From positions 1-64,000 of the forward strand of contig JAFGSW010000010.1 in the NCBI GenBank assembly GCA_016934415.1: 64,000 nt of DNA, written 5' to 3'. The notes beneath the pieces were generated by a model. The model worked only from the letters and a program-made list of their open reading frames with translations. It had not been told where the DNA came from and ran no database searches. The number at the start of each line of letters is the position of its first letter. The first letter of the stretch is position 1. The position numbers and the translations under genes were made by a program. The stretch comes from Spirochaetales bacterium (lineage in GTDB: Bacteria > Spirochaetota > Spirochaetia > SZUA-6 > RPPD01). Positions 60,115-64,000 of this stretch are shown in pieces.

Positions 60115-61131
60115 ATGACGAAAGAAGAAAACAGAAGTTACATCAAGAAATCGGAGTCCCTGGTGAAGCCCCGGGACATTACGGCCATCGCCTTTCTGGG
60201 GGATTTCAACAGATATCTTCCGAAGAAAGTCCAGCGGAGCATCATGAGGAAGGGCGGCGGGAAGATTCCCTATATGGGATTCATCGTGGAGCCCTATGGT
60301 TTCTTCGCGGCCTTCAGAATACTGGACACGGCGGCGGCCCGGGCGATGCTGCCCGACGGATACGAGCTCGCGGACGCCTCGCTCTTCAAGAACGGGGAAA
60401 AGCACCCCCTTGCGATCTTGAGCGCGTTTTCCACCCGCACCTCGGCGTTCATGGGAATGCGCCTCGAGTGCTACGTCATCGCCCGCAAGAGAGAGACCGG
60501 CTCGCTGTCCTGGATCATCGTCGATTACCGGACCAACACCAACAGCCATGACCCGAAAAACGGATTCTGCGGCTACACGGGCGATCCCGCGATCCATACG
60601 ACGACGCCCTACGGCGAGCTTCTGGTGGACGTGAAGGACCCGGCCGGCGGCGGCGATTTCGCCGCCCGGGCGGACCTCAACGCCGGAGTGACGGAGGAGC
60701 TGGACGAGGAGCTCTGGGTCGAGGGGAACATGTGCGTGGATTACGGCGGGGCGCTGAAGGACGAATCGTCCGTTCCCTTCTCCCTGATATTCGATCCGGT
60801 CCTGATGGAGAAAGCCGCGCGGATCCCGCCGGACAAGGTCGAGATCGAAGCCAATGCCTTCCTGAACGGAATCATCGACCCGAAACGGCCCGAAAGCGTT
60901 GCGGTGTTCCCCTACAGCCAGCACTTCATCATCCGGCAGGACCTGAAGGATCGGCGCATCGCCCGGAAAGACGACCTGCTTCGGGAGATAAAAACCTTCC
61001 TGGACCGCGGCAAACTGAAGACGATGTCCGGCGACGATTTGAAGAAACCGATCTTCAGGGGAATGGCCACCAGCTTCTTCGTGAACCTGGCAATCATCGT
61101 TTTCCTGATCGTCCTGCTCCTGACCCGATGA
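60115..61131 (+). CDS. tail-anchored protein, tandem paralogue 2
   Basis: A 338-residue protein homologous to the preceding one: PYMGFIVEPYGFFAAFRILD, ARAMLPDGYEL, RLECYVIARKRETG and SWIIVDY correspond position by position. It ends in a membrane helix (about 315-336). The start ATG follows GGGAG and the intergenic gap is only 17 bases. The N-terminal 40 residues differ between the two copies. Function unknown; an acetoacetate-decarboxylase-like enzyme acting on a membrane substrate is one possibility. A composite inverted repeat follows. Confidence 0.6.
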   Translation: MTKEENRSYIKKSESLVKPRDITAIAFLGDFNRYLPKKVQRSIMRKGGGKIPYMGFIVEPYGFFAAFRILDTAAARAMLPDGYELADASLFKNGEKHPLAILSAFSTRTSAFMGMRLECYVIARKRETGSLSWIIVDYRTNTNSHDPKNGFCGYTGDPAIHTTTPYGELLVDVKDPAGGGDFAARADLNAGVTEELDEELWVEGNMCVDYGGALKDESSVPFSLIFDPVLMEKAARIPPDKVEIEANAFLNGIIDPKRPESVAVFPYSQHFIIRQDLKDRRIARKDDLLREIKTFLDRGKLKTMSGDDLKKPIFRGMATSFFVNLAIIVFLIVLLLTR

Positions 61132-61208
61132 GGAGTTACGCTGAGCCTGCCGAAGGGCTCGGGATATACTCCGCCGAAGCGACACGCGCCTCGGGTTAAC
61201 TGTATCAG

Positions 61209-61397
61209 GCTGTTGAAAAACCGAAAGCGGTTTTTCAACAGCTTCCATAGATGTAAACTAGAAATTGCCGGAACCCAAACTGAGGATTTTTCACGCTTGT
61301 TGGGCTACTATTACTCAATCGCAGGTATAAAAATTCGACTCCGGCAATTTCATTATCTGGTTGTTGAAAAAGGTCAACTTTTTCAACAACCAGATAA
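61209..61397. repeat. composite nested inverted-repeat element
   Basis: Three dyads are nested. A perfect 15-bp hairpin lies at 61209-61242 (GCTGTTGAAAAACCG and complement). GAAATTGCCGGA (61261-61272) is mirrored by TCCGGCAATTTC (61340-61351). A perfect 20-bp hairpin (61353-61372 with 61378-61397, core GGTTGTTGAAAAA) ends three bases from the stop codon of the next minus-strand gene. The outer hairpins share TGTTGAAAAA with the one at 36566-36598. It resembles a REP doublet or MITE; no transposase is nearby. Confidence 0.7.
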
Positions 61398-61399
61398 GC

Positions 61400-63001
61400 T
61401 CACCATGACGCCCCATTTCTCCCCATGGCCGTCGCGGCTATTCGACCCGTAAGAATGGCGATGGGGACTCCCGCCGGGCTGTAACTCCACTGGCCGGATT
61501 TGAACACGCCGGGAACCGCCGTCTTTACCGCGGCCGTTATTCCCGTGAGGCTCGATGGCACGGGGGGCTTCCCCTCCAGGCTCCAACCGGTGATGGCCCC
61601 GTTCGCCGTATTGAACATCCTCATCAGCGTGACCGGCGCGGCCGACTCCACGAAGAGAATTTTCCTCCCGAGCCCGGGATAGACGGAACGCTCCAGGGCG
61701 TCCAGCATGAAATCCCGCGTTTTTTCCCTCAATTCATCCAGCCGGCCGGCCCGTTCCGCCATCGCGAAAAGCCCGCCGTCGCAGAGCACGCTGATCACGA
61801 GTCCCGTCTTGCCGGGCGGGGCCAGGGAACGGTCCTTCAAGACCGGGATCGATATTTCATAGGAATTTCGTTCGCAGAAATCCCTCAACCAGTCGAGAAG
61901 CTCCCGCTGCGAAACGCGCGGGAAATTTTTTTTCAGGTCTTCCAGCCTCGACCGGTGAAGCCCTCCGAGGCCGTCGGATCTCGGCGTGTAGATGAAATGG
62001 CCCCTCGATATCTTCGCGAAGTACCCGGGTGATTCGTCCACGCCGAGGAAGATCGTAAACGCCGATTCGCCCGGAAGGGCGGAAAGGTACCGCCGCCCTT
62101 CCCGCTCGACGGAGCGAAAGACGCGGGGCGCCAGGGACGATCCGTCGAGCCTCCGGTACAGTGAGCGAAGATCCGCGGCCCACAACAGCCTGTCATACGG
62201 ATATTCTTCTCCGTGCCGGTCCACGAGCTTCCTTTCGGCGGGGAATATTTTCACGACCTCCCGTTCCTTCACAATGACGCCGCCCCCGGAAACGATTTTC
62301 TCTTCCAGGGCGCGGGGAAGCGCTCCGGTCCCGCCGAGGGGATATTGATAGTCCAGATAATTTTCGAAATACCCCAACGCGAAGCTCGCCGGGGTCCCCT
62401 TGAAGAAGTGCTGGCACACCATGTCCTTCAGCGAGGAATTGTCCGTCAGCGCGTCCAGGGCCTCTTCCACCGTCCTTTTTCTCAGGCTCGTCTTCGCGAG
62501 GGCCCGGAGAAAGGAGGGAAGCCAGGGCAGAAACTCCCGGAAAAGAAATCGCAGGTCCCGCAGGGGGTTTTTGATAAAGGGATTCGGCACGCGGTTCATC
62601 ACGCTCGCGACCGAGCAGTACTCGATGATGTTCTTTTCGATTTTCCCGACGTCCTCACGGGATTCCGGGAACAGCCTTTTCAGGGACGCGATATAGTCCC
62701 GGACGGCCCCTCGGTCGTCATAGTGGACGATTTCGTCCTTGATCCCGGTCGAAACCGGCCCCTTCACCAGGGGAAGCCGGATCTTCAGGTCGTCCAGCAT
62801 GGGAACGAGAATCCCCGCGTTCCCGAAAGCCCTGGGGCCGGTGTCGAAGACAAAACCTTCTTTTTGAAAGGAGCTCACGAGCCCCCCGCACCGCGACGTC
62901 TTTTCGAGGATGAGCACCTCGTGCCCGCTGCGGACGAGATAGGCGCCCGCGGTCAGGCCCGAGACGCCGCCCCCGACAATGACCATTCTCATCCCGCTCA
63001 T
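61400..63001 (-). CDS. phytoene-desaturase-like FAD oxidoreductase
   Basis: A 533-residue flavoprotein of the COG1233 (CrtI/RetSat-like) group. The FAD motif VIVGGGVSGLTAGAYL is at the N-terminus, followed by EKTSRCGGLVSSF and FDTGPRAFGN. The C-terminal FAD-contact block is less exact (NTANGAITGW-S). It could desaturate or saturate a polyene or isomerise a carotenoid. Starting at ATG 63001 overlaps the stop of the SDR gene by four bases, so the two are coupled. No signal peptide. Substrate unknown; the CrtQ/CrtO-like genes nearby favour an isoprenoid. Confidence 0.82.
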   Translation of the reverse strand: MSGMRMVIVGGGVSGLTAGAYLVRSGHEVLILEKTSRCGGLVSSFQKEGFVFDTGPRAFGNAGILVPMLDDLKIRLPLVKGPVSTGIKDEIVHYDDRGAVRDYIASLKRLFPESREDVGKIEKNIIEYCSVASVMNRVPNPFIKNPLRDLRFLFREFLPWLPSFLRALAKTSLRKRTVEEALDALTDNSSLKDMVCQHFFKGTPASFALGYFENYLDYQYPLGGTGALPRALEEKIVSGGGVIVKEREVVKIFPAERKLVDRHGEEYPYDRLLWAADLRSLYRRLDGSSLAPRVFRSVEREGRRYLSALPGESAFTIFLGVDESPGYFAKISRGHFIYTPRSDGLGGLHRSRLEDLKKNFPRVSQRELLDWLRDFCERNSYEISIPVLKDRSLAPPGKTGLVISVLCDGGLFAMAERAGRLDELREKTRDFMLDALERSVYPGLGRKILFVESAAPVTLMRMFNTANGAITGWSLEGKPPVPSSLTGITAAVKTAVPGVFKSGQWSYSPAGVPIAILTGRIAATAMGRNGASW

Positions 63002-63942
63002 GGCAGTCCGCACAGTTCGAGGCTCTTCTTCCACACCGCTTCGGCCGCGGCGCGGTCCCGGGCGTGGGGCGCGGGCTTTTCAGGCGTCGTCAGGTTGAAG
63101 AACCTTCCGGAATCCCGCTCGACGTCGGCCGAGACCGAAAGATAGAGCAATGCCGCGGCCGAGACGGCGGGGTCCCCGGCGGAGGCCAGGATCAACCTCC
63201 TTTTCAGCCAGCGATAGAACCGGCCGTTGTTTTCGCCGAGGGCGGATTTCACGTTTCCGGGATGCATGGCGTTGACGGTCACCGTGGACCCGGAAAAGTA
63301 TTCGGCGAATTTCATCATGGTGAGAAGCTGGGCGGTCTTCGCGGCGCCGTAGCTTTTCAGGCCCGTGTAGCGGCGCCTGTTCCAGTCGAGGTCGTCAAGG
63401 TGCACCCCGGCGAGCGCAAAGCGATGGCCTTCCGAATTCACGTAGAGAATCCTCGCCCTGTTTTCCCCGCGGAGCCGTTCCTTCAGCAGGTAGTTCAGGC
63501 AAAAGTGACTCAGATGGTTCACCTGAAACACGATTTCCAGGCCGTCCGCCGAGAACCGCCTCCTCGTGTGGTAGACGCCGGAATTATGGATGAGAACGTC
63601 CATGGGCTCGGACAACTCCAGCAACCGCCGGGCGCACTCCTTCGTCCGCTTGAGGGAGCCGAAATCGACCGGAATCGTCCTGGGACGGCGGCCGTAGCGG
63701 TTCTCCAGCTCATTTTCCAATCGTTCCGATTTTACGGGATCGCGGTTTAAGCAGACGAGATTCGCCCCCCGGGAGGCGAAAAGACGCGCCGTTTCCAGGC
63801 CGATCCCCGAGGTCGCTCCCGAAATGACGACGGTCTTGCCTTGAAGATCGCCGCCGCATTGAGCGGGAGGCTTCTTCTCGTTCCGGAGGAATTCGGCCAT
63901 GTCGCGGACACTGTATTGAAGCAGATAACGGAACAGCCCCAT
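62998..63942 (-). CDS. short-chain dehydrogenase, retinol-dehydrogenase-like
   Basis: A 314-residue classical SDR. The cofactor motif is SGATSGIGLE (about 42-51), the NNAG equivalent is HNSGVY, the catalytic Ser is in YVNSEGHRF and the Tyr-Lys pair in YGAAKTAQ (about 200). An extra N-terminal helix of about 30 residues and the HPGNVKSALGENN segment resemble retinol dehydrogenases. It is coupled to the FAD enzyme downstream. Its ATG shares one base with the stop of the preceding gene, so the operon continues beyond the window. Confidence 0.88.
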   Translation of the reverse strand: MGLFRYLLQYSVRDMAEFLRNEKKPPAQCGGDLQGKTVVISGATSGIGLETARLFASRGANLVCLNRDPVKSERLENELENRYGRRPRTIPVDFGSLKRTKECARRLLELSEPMDVLIHNSGVYHTRRRFSADGLEIVFQVNHLSHFCLNYLLKERLRGENRARILYVNSEGHRFALAGVHLDDLDWNRRRYTGLKSYGAAKTAQLLTMMKFAEYFSGSTVTVNAMHPGNVKSALGENNGRFYRWLKRRLILASAGDPAVSAAALLYLSVSADVERDSGRFFNLTTPEKPAPHARDRAAAEAVWKKSLELCGLP

Positions 63943-64000
63943 CAGCCGAACGCCTTCCGCATGAACAGGCGGTACGCTTTTCTCACGAAGGGAATGTTGT
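63942..64000 (-). CDS. 3' end of an upstream operon gene (partial)
   Basis: Only the last 18 codons are inside the window: NIPFVRKAYRLFMRKAFG and a TGA that shares its A with the ATG of the SDR gene. Too short to name, but the coupling shows that it is part of the same operon. Confidence 0.6.
   Translation of the reverse strand, partial: NIPFVRKAYRLFMRKAFG

Noticed and set aside
61209-61397. The composite inverted repeat as an insertion sequence
   Set aside because: There is no transposase frame inside it or beside it, and it is too short; a REP/MITE-like element fits better.

Overview
The window (64 kb, about 60% G+C) reads as chromosome of a double-membraned (Gram-negative type) bacterium. 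The evidence is many lipoproteins with a lipobox, a LolA-like carrier, two outer-membrane beta-barrel candidates and a Pel-type envelope export locus. A LuxR regulator with a multi-spanning membrane domain, abundant lipoproteins and the absence of proteobacterial housekeeping synteny would fit a spirochaete. That placement is an inference: no rRNA, tRNA or ribosomal protein gene is present to test it.

Left part (0-24 kb): a frameshifted gene remnant; a metallophosphoesterase lipoprotein; a lipoprotein with an InlB-type B-repeat; and a membrane LuxR regulator. Next come a minus-strand LolCDE/MacB-like ABC operon with a LolA-like protein and a beta-barrel protein, and a winged-helix regulator/membrane protein pair behind two tandem palindromic operators. 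A palindrome-rich leader precedes an FMN-binding protein. Then a GAF-GGDEF diguanylate cyclase, a sugar ABC importer lacking its ATPase, a PhcB-like methyltransferase with a sensor kinase, a 21-bp tandem-repeat array beside a helical protein, aroK-aroC and galE.

Centre (24-51 kb): what I read as one large exopolysaccharide region. A NicO-type metal transporter is translationally coupled to a DUF4832 lipoprotein, followed by a beta-helix lipoprotein. A split, convergent Pel locus comes next. The plus-strand arm holds a PelA-like deacetylase, a short PelB-like TPR/barrel protein, a stand-alone glycosidase and a TolB-like propeller. The minus-strand arm holds pelDEFG, with a PelD that ends after its GAF domain and so has no c-di-GMP-binding GGDEF domain. 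A second TolB-like propeller and two small lipoproteins link this to an alginate-type O-acetylation module (one MBOAT and three AlgJ/AlgX-like SGNH proteins). Together these could make, export, deacetylate, trim and O-acetylate a GalNAc/GlcNAc-type polymer.

Right part (51-64 kb): a repeat-built lipoprotein, two gene remnants flanking an intact MIF-family tautomerase, a gene with a candidate leaderless promoter, a TspO-related protein, and a carotenoid-glycoside-like segment. That segment contains CrtQ-like and CrtO-like enzymes, an alpha/beta hydrolase, two tandem paralogous membrane-anchored proteins, a phytoene-desaturase-like oxidoreductase and an SDR. A composite inverted-repeat element of about 190 bp sits near 61.3 kb and shares its core with a hairpin beside pelG.
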